From NCBI RefSeq assembly GCF_001858025.1, contig NZ_LZQD01000001.1:311665-375664 (forward strand): a DNA stretch of 64,000 nt. Reading direction: 5' to 3'. Below the pieces are notes generated by a model. That model was not told where the DNA came from. It saw only the letters and a program-made list of their open reading frames with translations, and searched no databases. Made by a program: the position numbers and the translations under genes. The stretch's first letter is position 1. Every line of letters begins with the position of its first letter. Below are positions 10,033-19,317 of this stretch, one piece after another. The stretch is from Trichormus sp. NMC-1 (GTDB lineage Bacteria > Cyanobacteriota > Cyanobacteriia > Cyanobacteriales > Nostocaceae).

Positions 10033-10299
10033 ATGGACTTTGAGTTAATCATTTCTATGCCTAAAAAACTCAAAACTAAGTCCCGTGAATTCCCTAAAGC
10101 TGTTACTTTGACTCTTTACATCTTCGCTGTTATGGCTGTTTTAGTAGCAGCATTTCCTTGGTTATACGAGATAAAAACTAAAGCAGGGATTGATATCTCA
10201 CCTAAATATCACGCTGGAACATTTTTTGAGAAACATACTAACGGATTGTTTAGGTGTGAGTGGTTGTATCCCTATCATTGTGACCGTTCTAAAAGTTAA
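10033..10299 (+). CDS. Small single-span membrane protein, unknown
   Basis: The 88-residue ORF has a basic N-terminus (KKLKTKSR), one hydrophobic segment (about residues 25-46) and a C-terminal part with two Cys and several aromatic residues. I do not recognise a family. The start could be 10033 or the internal Met at 10057 (MPKKLK), which gives a more typical signal-anchor. It may be a real lineage-specific gene, but coding evidence is limited. Confidence 0.5.
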   Translation: MDFELIISMPKKLKTKSREFPKAVTLTLYIFAVMAVLVAAFPWLYEIKTKAGIDISPKYHAGTFFEKHTNGLFRCEWLYPYHCDRSKS

Positions 10300-10610
10300 A
10301 TCGTAATAAAATGGTGGGCAATGCCCACCCAGCTTTGGCGACTAGAAGTCGCGGCTACACAAACAAAGTCCGCCTGCGCGGACTAAATTCCTAAACTTTG
10401 AAAGAATGAAATAGTCCATCTACAGCGGTTTCCGCTCTTATGAGGAGCATCTTAGCCCCCTCATCGCTTGCGGTGAACCAGCGCTGTAGGCGGGTTTCCC
10501 TCCGTAGGCGACTGGTGTTCGCGTAGCGTGCCGGAGGCATCACCCGAAGGGGGAGGGGGTTGGGGGTGGGGTTCTTGTACCTCATAACACCGGGAAGTGC
10601 TGTAACAAAT
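10300..10610. other. Repeat-rich intergenic region
   Basis: This stretch is built of cyanobacterial interspersed repeat material: GC-rich tracts, a GCGTAGCGTGCCGGAGGCAT-type segment near 10520-10540, and a G-rich run before the 29-bp dispersed motif at 10576-10604. A 64-codon frame here has composition typical of such repeats and is not called as a gene. Confidence 0.6.
10576..10604 (+). repeat. Dispersed 29-bp motif, copy C
   Basis: TGTACCTCAT followed by AACACCGGGAAGTGCTGTA. Related copies occur at 73-101, 3311-3339, 16007-16035 and, inverted, 15932-15957. It ends 7 bp from the stop codon of the DUF3536 gene. Confidence 0.65.
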
Positions 10611-13325
10611 TTAAGCTAATTTCTTCTCAATCATGGTGACATCAACGGCTAATTTTTGCCCTAATTTCAGTAATTGACGACAGTGATCTGTTTCTGCTTG
10701 ATTGTTAAAGTTGCTGAGACACAGGGGAATTATTTGACTATGCAAACAGCTGAAGTAGAGTTCTTGGGATTTTTCTAAGGAAATGCCAAGATTCAGCTGA
10801 TATCCTACATCTATCAACTTTTCTAGGCGTTGGATATTTGTCCCAAATGCACCATTAGCGTCGTGTAAAACTTGCCACAGCGATCGCACAATTAACTGTT
10901 CTAATATCTGCTTTCCTTCAGGAGTATTCAGGTGACAACGCAGATGTTTAGCTTCAGTAGCGATCGCTTCTAATTCTCCAATATGATTCCAGCTGGATTC
11001 TGCTTCGCCAATATCTTGTTCTAAAGACCTTAATGTCATCATACAGCGATAACCCAAAGCAATCTCCGCTGCAACTTGCAATTCTTGGGGAACTGCTAAC
11101 TCATCGCGATGAAAGGCCATAATCACACCGTAATTTTCCCGGTATGCTTGGGTATATAACTGGTCTAATCTTGTCAGTGTTTCCTGGCTTAATAGCCGCA
11201 TAATTCTGTGTCGTTCTTCGGCAAATAAATTTTGCAAACTAAAAGCTTCATCCCCAAATAGCTGCGTCATTACCAAGATAGCGTGTGCCGCACTAGCTTG
11301 TTTTAGTGATGCCAATAGCTTATCTTTCAATTGGCCGTAGTCACGCCTTCCCGTAAATTGTTGAATACAGCAATGAAAATCCCAGCCTCCCAAATGGAGA
11401 ACAGCAAACACTAAATTTTCACTTTCCCAAGTAATTTCTGACACCAATTTCAAATGTCCTACCGCCATAGTCAACGATCCCATGCGTTGCATTTGGTAAT
11501 CTAACTCATTAGCGGCATAACAATAAACACGCTTTTGGTGAGGATGAGGATGTTTATCTGCATCTGGTGGAAACGAGGAATTTTTGTGATTGTTAAATAG
11601 GGAAGTAATTGCGTAATGGGCAGCAACTTGTTTAAAACCGATTTGGGCTGTTAGCACCAATTGACGATAAATTTCTCCACCATGCTTAAAGTGTTCCACA
11701 TTGCTGGGGGCTAAACCCAAACGTTTGAGGAAGCCTTTTTCTAACTGCACACCTGCCACATCTCCGGCTAATTCTAAAGCACGGGAAGCATAACGGAGAA
11801 TCTGTGTTCCTTCCGGGCGAGAAATTTCTTCAAAAAACCAACCGCAACTAGTAAACATCAGCAAAGCATGACGCTGCATTTCTAATAAACGCAAAGCATC
11901 TACTTGTTCTGCGGCTTGTAGTTTCCGGGTTTGATGACGAGAAAGAAAACGGCTAATATTGGCAGGAGAGCGATCGCGCAGCACTTCAATATATTCATCC
12001 CTAGCTAACCAGGGATCACGAAATAACTGTCCGCCATATTCTTCAAACACCTCAATTAACTGATCTCGTAGCCAATTTAAGGCATCTCGCAACGGCCGTC
12101 GCCATTTTTGATGCCATACACCACCTTCTCCACCGCAACCACAATCATCCTGCCATCTATCGACACCGTGGGCGCAACTCCAGGCGGTGATTGACTTTAA
12201 TTCCACTTCCCAAGTCGGAGGATTTAAACTGAGATAATGAGCAAAGTTTGTTACCGTCCAACCATGACGGGGAAACTCGCCAATAAAAGCATAAGCTAAA
12301 GTTTTCTCAGTTCCCTTTTTATGATGTCCAAAGGTTTCCCCATCTGTGGCTACAGAAATTAATTGCGACTGACGATGATCCCCGCGCACTGCTGCACCAA
12401 CTCTGCCTGCGAAGTGGCTGGAACTATAAACCACATCACTAAAACCCATATCCCGCGAAATCGGTCCATCGTAGAAGAAGATATCAATGTACGGTAAGCC
12501 TTGTGTACTTTCTGAGGTAGTTACACGAGTTGTACTCAACAAAGAAGATGCAATGCTGAGGCTAGGCTTTAAATAACAACGATAGGGACGGGTGGGATCA
12601 ATCTGACTACCACCAACTTCATGCCATTCATGCTGGGGATCATTTTCATTAGCCAGAGGACGACAACGCTGTGCTTGCGATGGTGCTAAGACAATAAAGC
12701 GAATTCCTTGTGCCACTAAAGCTTCTAAAGTGGCATAATCTACAGCCGTTTCCGCTAACCATATACCTTCGGGATCACGACCAAATCGGGATTTGAAGTC
12801 TTCTTTACCCCAGCGAATTTGGGTATGTTTATCTCGTTCATTCGCCAAAGGCATGATGATGTGATTATATACTTGCGCGATCGCATTGCCGTGACCATGC
12901 AACCTTTGACTACTCTTAGCATCAGCCTCCAAAATCCGCTGATAAACTTCCACATCGTAGCGTTCTAACCACGACATCAGCGTTGGACCGATATTGAAGC
13001 TCATGTACTCATAATTATTGACGATCCCCACCAACTCGTTGCGGTCATTTAGCACTCTGGCAAAGGCGTTGGGGCGATAGCATTCCCAATGAATGCGTTC
13101 GTTCCAATCATGGAAAGGGGTAGCACTCGGTTGGCGTTCAATCGCATCTAAATAAGGGTTTTCTCGTGGTGGCTGGTAAAAATGACCATGAACCGTTACA
13201 TATACACCCTGGGACTTTTTCAGGGGATCATTATCAGCAATCTGTTGGGAATCTTGGTGTAATGTCAATGTTGAGCCAGAGCTAACTGGCAGTTCAGCAG
13301 CAGAAGTCATGATATTTTTATCCAA
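10611..13325 (-). CDS. GH57-type / DUF3536 protein
   Basis: The 904-residue protein begins with a glycoside hydrolase family 57-like (beta/alpha) barrel region (VHGHFYQPPRENPY; WECYRPNAFARV) followed by the long DUF3536 region common in cyanobacteria. GH57 enzymes act on alpha-glucans (amylase, amylopullulanase, branching enzyme), so a role in glycogen metabolism is plausible, but activity cannot be assigned. There is no signal peptide, so it is probably cytoplasmic. It is transcribed divergently from the cax gene across a 480-bp spacer. Confidence 0.88.
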   Translation of the reverse strand: MDKNIMTSAAELPVSSGSTLTLHQDSQQIADNDPLKKSQGVYVTVHGHFYQPPRENPYLDAIERQPSATPFHDWNERIHWECYRPNAFARVLNDRNELVGIVNNYEYMSFNIGPTLMSWLERYDVEVYQRILEADAKSSQRLHGHGNAIAQVYNHIIMPLANERDKHTQIRWGKEDFKSRFGRDPEGIWLAETAVDYATLEALVAQGIRFIVLAPSQAQRCRPLANENDPQHEWHEVGGSQIDPTRPYRCYLKPSLSIASSLLSTTRVTTSESTQGLPYIDIFFYDGPISRDMGFSDVVYSSSHFAGRVGAAVRGDHRQSQLISVATDGETFGHHKKGTEKTLAYAFIGEFPRHGWTVTNFAHYLSLNPPTWEVELKSITAWSCAHGVDRWQDDCGCGGEGGVWHQKWRRPLRDALNWLRDQLIEVFEEYGGQLFRDPWLARDEYIEVLRDRSPANISRFLSRHQTRKLQAAEQVDALRLLEMQRHALLMFTSCGWFFEEISRPEGTQILRYASRALELAGDVAGVQLEKGFLKRLGLAPSNVEHFKHGGEIYRQLVLTAQIGFKQVAAHYAITSLFNNHKNSSFPPDADKHPHPHQKRVYCYAANELDYQMQRMGSLTMAVGHLKLVSEITWESENLVFAVLHLGGWDFHCCIQQFTGRRDYGQLKDKLLASLKQASAAHAILVMTQLFGDEAFSLQNLFAEERHRIMRLLSQETLTRLDQLYTQAYRENYGVIMAFHRDELAVPQELQVAAEIALGYRCMMTLRSLEQDIGEAESSWNHIGELEAIATEAKHLRCHLNTPEGKQILEQLIVRSLWQVLHDANGAFGTNIQRLEKLIDVGYQLNLGISLEKSQELYFSCLHSQIIPLCLSNFNNQAETDHCRQLLKLGQKLAVDVTMIEKKLA

Positions 13326-13806
13326 AAAAAAATGGTAAATGTGGCGAAAATCTTATTATGTATGCTTTTTACGGTGGTTTTTTCACAAAATCCGGTATAA
13401 ACAACAGCTATGAAATCCGGCTCAATAGTTATTTTTGCCAAAATAGTTGAAGTTTTCGGAGAAATCTGCATTATCTCGCCGTTATTTCCCGCAAATAAAT
13501 AGTCATCAACTATGGAATCAAGTCTCTATAGTGGAAATTTTATCACTGGCAACCTTAATCAGCCAATAAAATTAATGGTGTTTTAATGTATTAAAACCCA
13601 TTTTTGTTATAAAACCCAGGCTTGCATCCATATTTTGGCAACAAAAGATTGCAATAGCTAATTAAATCGCCATCTGATTTTATATCTCTGCTGCTATTAT
13701 CAAACACAGTAAAATTTGAGAGTATCGTAGAATCAATCTAGTTAAAGATTGCTGTTCCAATTGATCACAAGCATTTGTAACTGATCCCCAAAATTCGAGA
13801 TGCCAA
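13326..13806. other. Divergent promoter region between DUF3536 gene and cax
   Basis: This 480-bp AT-rich spacer separates divergently transcribed genes and should hold both promoters. I see no gene, tandem repeat or strong hairpin in it. Confidence 0.5.
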
Positions 13807-14895
13807 ATGTCAGCTAAAAACATCATTTTTTTCGGCTTGTTACTTTTTATTCCCATTTCCCTAGCTGCTCACTTTCTAGAATGGGGAGACTTAATAGTTT
13901 TTATCACCGCTGGACTAGCAATTCTTCCCCTTGCTGGTTGGATGGGTACGGCTACAGAAGAAATTGCCGTAGTTGTCGGTCCTTCATTGGGGGGTTTGTT
14001 AAACGCCACCTTTGGTAACGCTACAGAATTGATTATTGCCTTAGTTGCCCTGAATGCTGGGTTAATAGATGTAGTTAAAGCCAGTATCACGGGATCGATT
14101 ATCAGTAACTTACTCCTAGTCATGGGTTTTTCCATGCTTTTGGGCGGACTGCGTTATAAAGAACAAACATTCCAATCAGTTGTAGCGCGGGTAAATGCTT
14201 CATCGATGAATTTGGCAGTAATTGCAATTCTATTACCAACGGCGATGAATTACACATCAGTGGGAATTAATGAAATAACAGTGCAAAATCTTTCCCTTGC
14301 CGTTGCTGTGGTGTTAATTCTGGTTTACGCCTTAACCCTGCTATTTTCTATGAAAACCCACGCCTATTTATATGATGTGGGTGTAGCAGAGACAGAAGAA
14401 GAACAAGTAGAACCAGAAGTTACCCATGAAAAACCAAATATTTGGTTTTGGACTGCCATACTGCTAGTATCTACCTTACTAGTAGCTTGGGAGTCAGAAT
14501 TGCTGGTTGAGACTTTAGAAGTAGCCACGTCTAAGTTAGGTTTGACGGCATTATTTACAGGGGTAATTTTACTTCCCATCGTCGGTAACGCTGCTGAACA
14601 CGCTACAGCCGTCACAGTAGCGATGAAAAATAAAATGGATCTTTCCGTATCTGTAGCTGTAGGCTCAAGTATGCAGATTGCCCTATTTGTCGCCCCTGTT
14701 TTAGTGATTGCTGGGCGTTTCATGGGTCAGCCGATGGATTTAGATTTCAATCCCTTTGAATTAGTAGCAGTGGTAGTATCAGTGTTAATTGCCAATAGCA
14801 TTAGTTCCGATGGTAAGTCTAATTGGTTGGAAGGAACTTTACTTTTAGCCACTTATACGGTTTTGGGTTTCGCCTTCTATTTCCATCCAGTTTAG
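13807..14895 (+). CDS. cax: Ca2+/H+ antiporter (CaX family)
   Basis: The 362-residue polytopic membrane protein carries the two inverted-repeat signatures of cation/Ca2+ exchangers: GNATELI (residues 70-76) and GNAAEHA (around 260), with about 11 hydrophobic segments and a central acidic loop (ETEEEQVEPE). It should export Ca2+ (or another divalent cation) in exchange for protons. Length and motifs fit the microbial CAX group. It appears to be monocistronic. Confidence 0.93.
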   Translation: MSAKNIIFFGLLLFIPISLAAHFLEWGDLIVFITAGLAILPLAGWMGTATEEIAVVVGPSLGGLLNATFGNATELIIALVALNAGLIDVVKASITGSIISNLLLVMGFSMLLGGLRYKEQTFQSVVARVNASSMNLAVIAILLPTAMNYTSVGINEITVQNLSLAVAVVLILVYALTLLFSMKTHAYLYDVGVAETEEEQVEPEVTHEKPNIWFWTAILLVSTLLVAWESELLVETLEVATSKLGLTALFTGVILLPIVGNAAEHATAVTVAMKNKMDLSVSVAVGSSMQIALFVAPVLVIAGRFMGQPMDLDFNPFELVAVVVSVLIANSISSDGKSNWLEGTLLLATYTVLGFAFYFHPV

Positions 14896-15318
14896 GTTAG
14901 TGGTCGAGCGATACTATTCATCTAATCATTAATTGATTAGACATAAGTAGCTTAGAGACCATAATTATATTTCTGGTTTAGGTAGTTTGATTGGAAACCA
15001 GATCTCAATTATCAGAAACTCTTGTGGTGCGGGCCGAAAAGCCCGCCCTAGTTATGCAAATTAAATCTCTAAGAGATTACCAACAAAGAAAAATGATGGC
15101 AAGAGATGGAAAACTGCAAAGCTAATGCAATCAGTCTTTGACAATTTCAAATCTAAATTGGTATTATTTGCGGTTGTATTTTACAAATCAAATAAAAGGG
15201 CAATCATGCAACTTCTTACGGAGTAAATTATTTTCTTCATCTAGAGTCATACTTTCACTCTCTTTGTTTGTCTACTCCTGGTTTATCCTTATAGGTGCAA
15301 GATATGAGATGAACTACA
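14896..15318. other. Intergenic region with two hairpins
   Basis: Downstream of cax lie a perfect 8-bp inverted repeat TCTAATCA/TGATTAGA (14921-14941, 5-nt loop) and a GC hairpin GCGGGC-6 nt-GCCCGC (15029-15046). Neither has a proper T tail; the first may still help end the cax transcript. A 62-codon frame at 15138-15326 has no coding support. Confidence 0.55.
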
Positions 15319-15876
15319 ATGACTGAAATTGGCCTGCTGATGACGGGCGTGTTAAACACCACACAACCAACCTTACCTCCTTTACCGGAGCAGCGACCAT
15401 TTCATCTGGAAAATGGCGTTCACCAGTCAGCAAATAGTCAGTTATCTCAGTTAGTTCCCACTCCTCAAATCACGCCACCTGAATTCATCGAGACAAATGA
15501 AAGGGAGAAACCTAAAATCTCAACACTCGCACTCAAACGGGAAAACATACTAAAGCAAATTAGACAAAAGCACCTGTCCCTAGATTCCTTGAAGGTAGCT
15601 GAGTCCCAGGATATTTCCATAATAGCTAAGGAAAGTGTCAAGATATCACGATACCAAAGCTATAATCGACCAGCCATGCCGCTTTTGTATTTTGGTAATT
15701 CCGGTATGTCCGTGAGAATCTTGCAACGGCTATTAGTTTCCAATGGCTATGGTATCCGCATTGATGGGATTTTTGGACCCCTGACAGAGACAGCGATTAA
15801 AGCCTTTCAAAATCAACGCAATTTATTGGTAGATGGTATAGTTGGTCAAAGAACTTGGTGGGAATTAACAATTTAA
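15319..15876 (+). CDS. Peptidoglycan-binding domain protein
   Basis: The 185-residue protein has a low-complexity Pro/Gln/Ser-rich N-terminal half and a C-terminal PG_binding_1 domain (about residues 122-185: GNSGMSVRILQRLL, DGIFGPLTETAIKAFQ, DGIVGQRTW). Such domains bind cell-wall glycan. No catalytic domain is fused and no clear signal peptide is seen from this start, so export is uncertain; an earlier start cannot be excluded. Confidence 0.8.
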   Translation: MTEIGLLMTGVLNTTQPTLPPLPEQRPFHLENGVHQSANSQLSQLVPTPQITPPEFIETNEREKPKISTLALKRENILKQIRQKHLSLDSLKVAESQDISIIAKESVKISRYQSYNRPAMPLLYFGNSGMSVRILQRLLVSNGYGIRIDGIFGPLTETAIKAFQNQRNLLVDGIVGQRTWWELTI

Positions 15877-15908
15877 TTACTAGGACAGGTGCTACACCTG
15901 TCCTGGTT

Positions 15909-15929
15909 AATTCGTAATTCGTAATTCGT
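15909..15929. repeat. Short heptamer repeat AATTCGT x3
   Basis: Three head-to-tail AATTCGT units follow the peptidoglycan-binding gene, another 7-bp period repeat. Confidence 0.75.
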
Positions 15930-15931
15930 AA

Positions 15932-16035
15932 AGCACTTCCCGCTATTGTGAGGTACATATTTAGTGCTGAAAGGGTCGAAAAAGAGGGAGTTTGGGGGGG
16001 GGAGACTGTACTTCATAACAGCAGGAACCGCTGTA
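15932..16035. repeat. Two inverted copies of the dispersed 29-bp motif
   Basis: A reverse copy (15932-15957, AGCACTTCCCGCTATTGTG...) and a forward copy (16007-16035, TGTACTTCATAACAG...GCTGTA) face each other around about 50 bp that include a G-run. The arrangement resembles a small mobile palindromic element. The copies differ in several positions. Confidence 0.6.
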
Positions 16036-16161
16036 ATAATGCCGACCGCAGGCTACGCCAACATAATTAAGTTTTGCCACGGGGATTTAGACCCTGCCAC
16101 AAAATTTACTTCTTGATCATCGTGGGGCAAATTAAACCCATAGAAATTATTAAAATAAAAG

Positions 16162-16235
16162 GGCGAACGATGGGACTTGAACCCACGAATGGTGGTACCA
16201 CAAACCACTGCCTTAACCACTTGGCTACGCTCGCC
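16162..16235 (-). tRNA. tRNA-His (GTG anticodon)
   Basis: Read on the minus strand, the sequence folds as a tRNA: acceptor GCGAGCG/CGTTCGC, anticodon stem GTGGT/ACCAC around loop TTGTGGT (anticodon GTG), and T-loop GGGTTCAAGTCCC. The extra 5' G (G-1) opposite discriminator C73 is the identity element of tRNA-His and is encoded. The CCA end is not encoded. Confidence 0.95.
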
Positions 16236-16347
16236 ATTCACTATCTGAATATAACACGAGTTTGACAAATTGATCAATATTTTTCCAGAATTTTTTCAAT
16301 TTACTTGTAGTCTTGACAGTATAAGGATCACATCAGATTGAAACTAT

Positions 16348-16728
16348 ATGAAAGGCTGGACTATGATTGCTTCTGTAGGAGCCGCAGGAATCGCCGTTTT
16401 GGGAGTGGCAATGGCGAATACAAATCCTGAACAGGCTAAATATGAAGAGTATGCAGTACAACGGTTGACAGCTTACTTAAAAACCGATGTTTGCCAAAAA
16501 ACACCGAATTTCTTGCAAAATCTCATTCAATTTAATTGCAATAAATTGGTTGATTCGGCTAATCCCCAAATCCGAGACATTATTGCTGCGACTACAGCCA
16601 GACAGAATTATGTGATTTTTAGCGTCTATCGAACTGAAATAAAAATTGATAATTTATTACCTAACTACAAATTTGAGAGTGTAGGTGCATTTGATAACTT
16701 TTATACTTACAAAGCTGAACAGCAATGA
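16348..16728 (+). CDS. Small exported protein, DUF4359-like
   Basis: The 126-residue protein starts with a hydrophobic N-terminal segment (about residues 5-23) that looks like a signal peptide or anchor, followed by a soluble region with two Cys (CQKTPNF and FNCNKL). It resembles the cyanobacterial DUF4359 family as I recall it; function is unknown. It is probably a single gene between tRNA-His and the kinase gene. Confidence 0.65.
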   Translation: MKGWTMIASVGAAGIAVLGVAMANTNPEQAKYEEYAVQRLTAYLKTDVCQKTPNFLQNLIQFNCNKLVDSANPQIRDIIAATTARQNYVIFSVYRTEIKIDNLLPNYKFESVGAFDNFYTYKAEQQ

Positions 16729-16944
16729 GTCCAACAAGTTTAGATTTTGGATTTTAGATTTGTTTTCGCGTTTAAATTTGGGGACTTATCTAAATTCGCG
16801 GAGCGTGTTGTAGATAGACGCTGCGCGGCTAAACCTGTTTAAATTTCCAATTTCAAATTCGGTAAACTTCTTTTTTGGGCAACAAAGGGGGCGATAGTTG
16901 GGAATACTTATATATAAAGATCCCTAGAAAATCTCCACCTTGTA

Positions 16945-18471
16945 ATGAGTTTCTGTACTGCTTGTCTGTACCCGCAAAATCCAGATACTGCTAAATTTTG
17001 TCTTAAATGTGGTAAGCCTTTATTGCTCAAAGAGCGTTATCGCCCACTTTATCCTATTGGACAGGGTGGTTTTGGTAGAACTTTTTTGGCGGTGGATGAA
17101 CACATTCCCTCCCGTCCCTTCTGCGTGATTAAACAACTTTGTTTTCCAGATGCTGATAGTTCCAGTTTTGGTAAAGCAGCAGAATTATTTCGTCAGGAAG
17201 CAGTCCGCTTAGATGAGTTGCAACATCCCCAAATTCCCCAATTGTTTGCACATTTTGAACAAGATCATCAGTTGTATTTGGTACAGGAATTAATTACCGG
17301 ACAGACATTAGCACAGGAATTGCAACAGCAGGGTGTATTTAGTGAAGCACATATCTGGCAATTGCTCCAAGATTTATTACCCGTACTGCAATTTATTCAT
17401 TCTCGACAAGTGATTCACCGGGATATTAAGCCAGCAAATATCATGCGAAAACGCTTATCAGAGAATTTAGGATCGATTGATATTGCAGTTCCTCCACAAA
17501 TTTCTGAAACTGCTTTATTCAATAAAGGTTCTACTATTACTGTCGATAACATCGAATCTTTATTTCCTCAACCAAAGCGAGGTAAAGCAGTACCCAATAG
17601 TCAGATTCAGCCAACGAATACCATAGAACTATCTACACGTGGGAATTTAGTATTGATTGATTTTGGCGTTGCTAAACAAATCACCAGTACAGCTTTGGTA
17701 AATACTGGGACAACAGTAGGTAGTGCCGAATATATGGCTCCTGAACAAATGCGGGGTAAAGCCTTACCAGCGAGTGATCTCTATAGTTTGGGAGTGAGTT
17801 GCATTTACTTATTAACTGGCATTTCACCCTTTGATTTATTTGATGTTACTAGCGATCGCTGGATATGGCGAGATTATTTACTTCCTGGCAATACTGTTAC
17901 AGAAAACCTGGGTGTAATTCTCGATCAACTCCTGCAAAATGCCCTTCCCCAACGCTACCAATCTGCTACTGAAGTTCTAGCAGCAATTAATACAAAAGCC
18001 AACCCAGTTAAGCAGCAGCCAGTTAATACCCTGTATTCAGCCGCAGGAGTTGATTACAAGCGGTTACGAAATTTACTCGCTACTAGGCAATGGCAAAAAG
18101 CAGACCAAGAAACCTGGATAGTGATGTGTCAGGTTTTATCCAAGCCAGCTGGTAGCTATTTATTTAATAGTGATTTGGAAAACTTGCCCTGTGAAGATTT
18201 ACAGATAATTGATCAATTATGGAAAAAATACAGCCAAGGGCATTTTGGTTTCACGGTGCAAACACAAATTTACCTAAGCTGTGGCAGCGACTATGGGCAG
18301 TTTTGCGCCGCTGTTGGCTGGAGTTTGACTAAATCTAACTCTCCCACTCACAATTTCTTGTTTATTTGGTCAGTACCTAAGGGAAACTTACCCTCTCACT
18401 CGTGGGCTGGTGGAACTCAATTATGGCGACACATGAATGCTTTAACGACAAAGCTGTTAAGTAATTCGTAA
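16945..18471 (+). CDS. Ser/Thr protein kinase with zinc-ribbon N-terminus and GUN4 C-terminus
   Basis: The 508-residue protein starts with a CxxC...CxxC zinc-ribbon (CTAC...CLKC), then a Hanks-type kinase domain: glycine loop GQGGFGRT, catalytic loop HRDIKPANI, DFG and APEQ. An unusually long insert (about 80 residues, after HRDIKPANIMRK) separates the catalytic loop from LIDFGVAK. Residues from about 365 form a GUN4 domain (YKRLRNLL, ADQETW, GHFGF). GUN4 binds Mg-porphyrins and regulates Mg-chelatase, so the kinase may sense tetrapyrrole state; this is inference. Confidence 0.9.
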   Translation: MSFCTACLYPQNPDTAKFCLKCGKPLLLKERYRPLYPIGQGGFGRTFLAVDEHIPSRPFCVIKQLCFPDADSSSFGKAAELFRQEAVRLDELQHPQIPQLFAHFEQDHQLYLVQELITGQTLAQELQQQGVFSEAHIWQLLQDLLPVLQFIHSRQVIHRDIKPANIMRKRLSENLGSIDIAVPPQISETALFNKGSTITVDNIESLFPQPKRGKAVPNSQIQPTNTIELSTRGNLVLIDFGVAKQITSTALVNTGTTVGSAEYMAPEQMRGKALPASDLYSLGVSCIYLLTGISPFDLFDVTSDRWIWRDYLLPGNTVTENLGVILDQLLQNALPQRYQSATEVLAAINTKANPVKQQPVNTLYSAAGVDYKRLRNLLATRQWQKADQETWIVMCQVLSKPAGSYLFNSDLENLPCEDLQIIDQLWKKYSQGHFGFTVQTQIYLSCGSDYGQFCAAVGWSLTKSNSPTHNFLFIWSVPKGNLPSHSWAGGTQLWRHMNALTTKLLSNS

Positions 18472-18488
18472 ACAGGGAACAGGGAACA
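18472..18488. repeat. Short heptamer repeat ACAGGGA x2
   Basis: Two ACAGGGA units plus a partial third follow directly after the kinase-GUN4 stop codon, one of several 7-bp period repeats in the window. Confidence 0.6.
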
Positions 18489-18578
18489 AAGGTAGAGTCG
18501 GTGCATTCTATGTGTCGGTTGGATGATGTTTTTGGTAAAAGATCATTGCGAAAATACAACTTTAGGACTTACCTGTCA

Positions 18579-19151
18579 ATGACTGACTTAGTTTTACCTG
18601 AAACCATACAAAGTGTTTTAGACAAATACATCGAGCCAGATGATATTTTTTGTGCAATACTTCCGGCAGTTGGAGAAGTATTACAGTGCGATCGCTGTTT
18701 TCTGTACTTGAGAAACCCTCAAACCAAGTTTGGCAAAATCGCCTATTGCTGGCGACGAAATCAAAATATTCCAGATATTACAGACTTTCAATGGAAGTTA
18801 GAGCCACCATCATTACCCCAAGCAGACCCCTTATTTGCTGCGGCACTGCGAACAGAAGCTTCCATTTATATTGAAGATGTGGAAACTGCCAGCCCAAAAA
18901 TTGTAAATCAAGAGTTTGAGCGCAAAAACTTTGGACACCGCGCCTTGATTCATGCTCACTTATGCCAAGATGGTCAACTTTGGGGAATTTTGCAGCCATG
19001 TGTCTTTAATCAGAACCGAATTTGGTCAGATTATGACCATGCTGTTATCACTCAATTAGAAAGTGAATTAACACCTTTAGCCGTCACCTACATCACCAAC
19101 CATCAAAAGCACGGAGAAGCACAAAGCCATAAGAATCACTTAAGTGGCTGA
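18579..19151 (+). CDS. GAF-domain protein
   Basis: From the Met at 18579 the product is about 190 residues and is essentially one GAF domain (VGEVLQCDRCFLYLRNP; FGHRALIHAHLCQDGQLWGIL). An upstream in-frame Met at 18501 would add 26 poorly conserved-looking residues that overlap repeat-derived sequence, so I prefer 18579. A Cys lies in the DRCFLY segment, but I cannot say whether a bilin is bound. No output domain is present, so it probably works with a partner. Confidence 0.8.
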   Translation: MTDLVLPETIQSVLDKYIEPDDIFCAILPAVGEVLQCDRCFLYLRNPQTKFGKIAYCWRRNQNIPDITDFQWKLEPPSLPQADPLFAAALRTEASIYIEDVETASPKIVNQEFERKNFGHRALIHAHLCQDGQLWGILQPCVFNQNRIWSDYDHAVITQLESELTPLAVTYITNHQKHGEAQSHKNHLSG

Positions 19152-19317
19152 CTCAACTAGGGAATATCTCCAAGATGGGAATGGCGATCGCATCTCTACT
19201 TAAGGCAATTGTTGAAAATGATGGCTAAATGTTGTGGCTCGCAACTTTTTTCATGGCTGCTCATTGAACCAGGTTAAAATTTACGTAATATTCACTACTA
19301 AATTTGTACCTTTGCCT

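Noticed and set aside
10391-10585. 64-codon minus-strand frame
   Set aside because: It is made of dispersed repeat sequence and has no recognisable domain.
14364-14723. 119-codon minus-strand frame inside cax
   Set aside because: It is a shadow of the clear antiporter gene, with no family features of its own.
15138-15326. 62-codon frame before the peptidoglycan-binding gene
   Set aside because: No ribosome-binding site or domain; it overlaps the start of the next gene.
18501-18578. Longer start for the GAF protein
   Set aside because: The extension lies beside heptamer-repeat sequence and precedes the recognisable domain; 18579 fits better.
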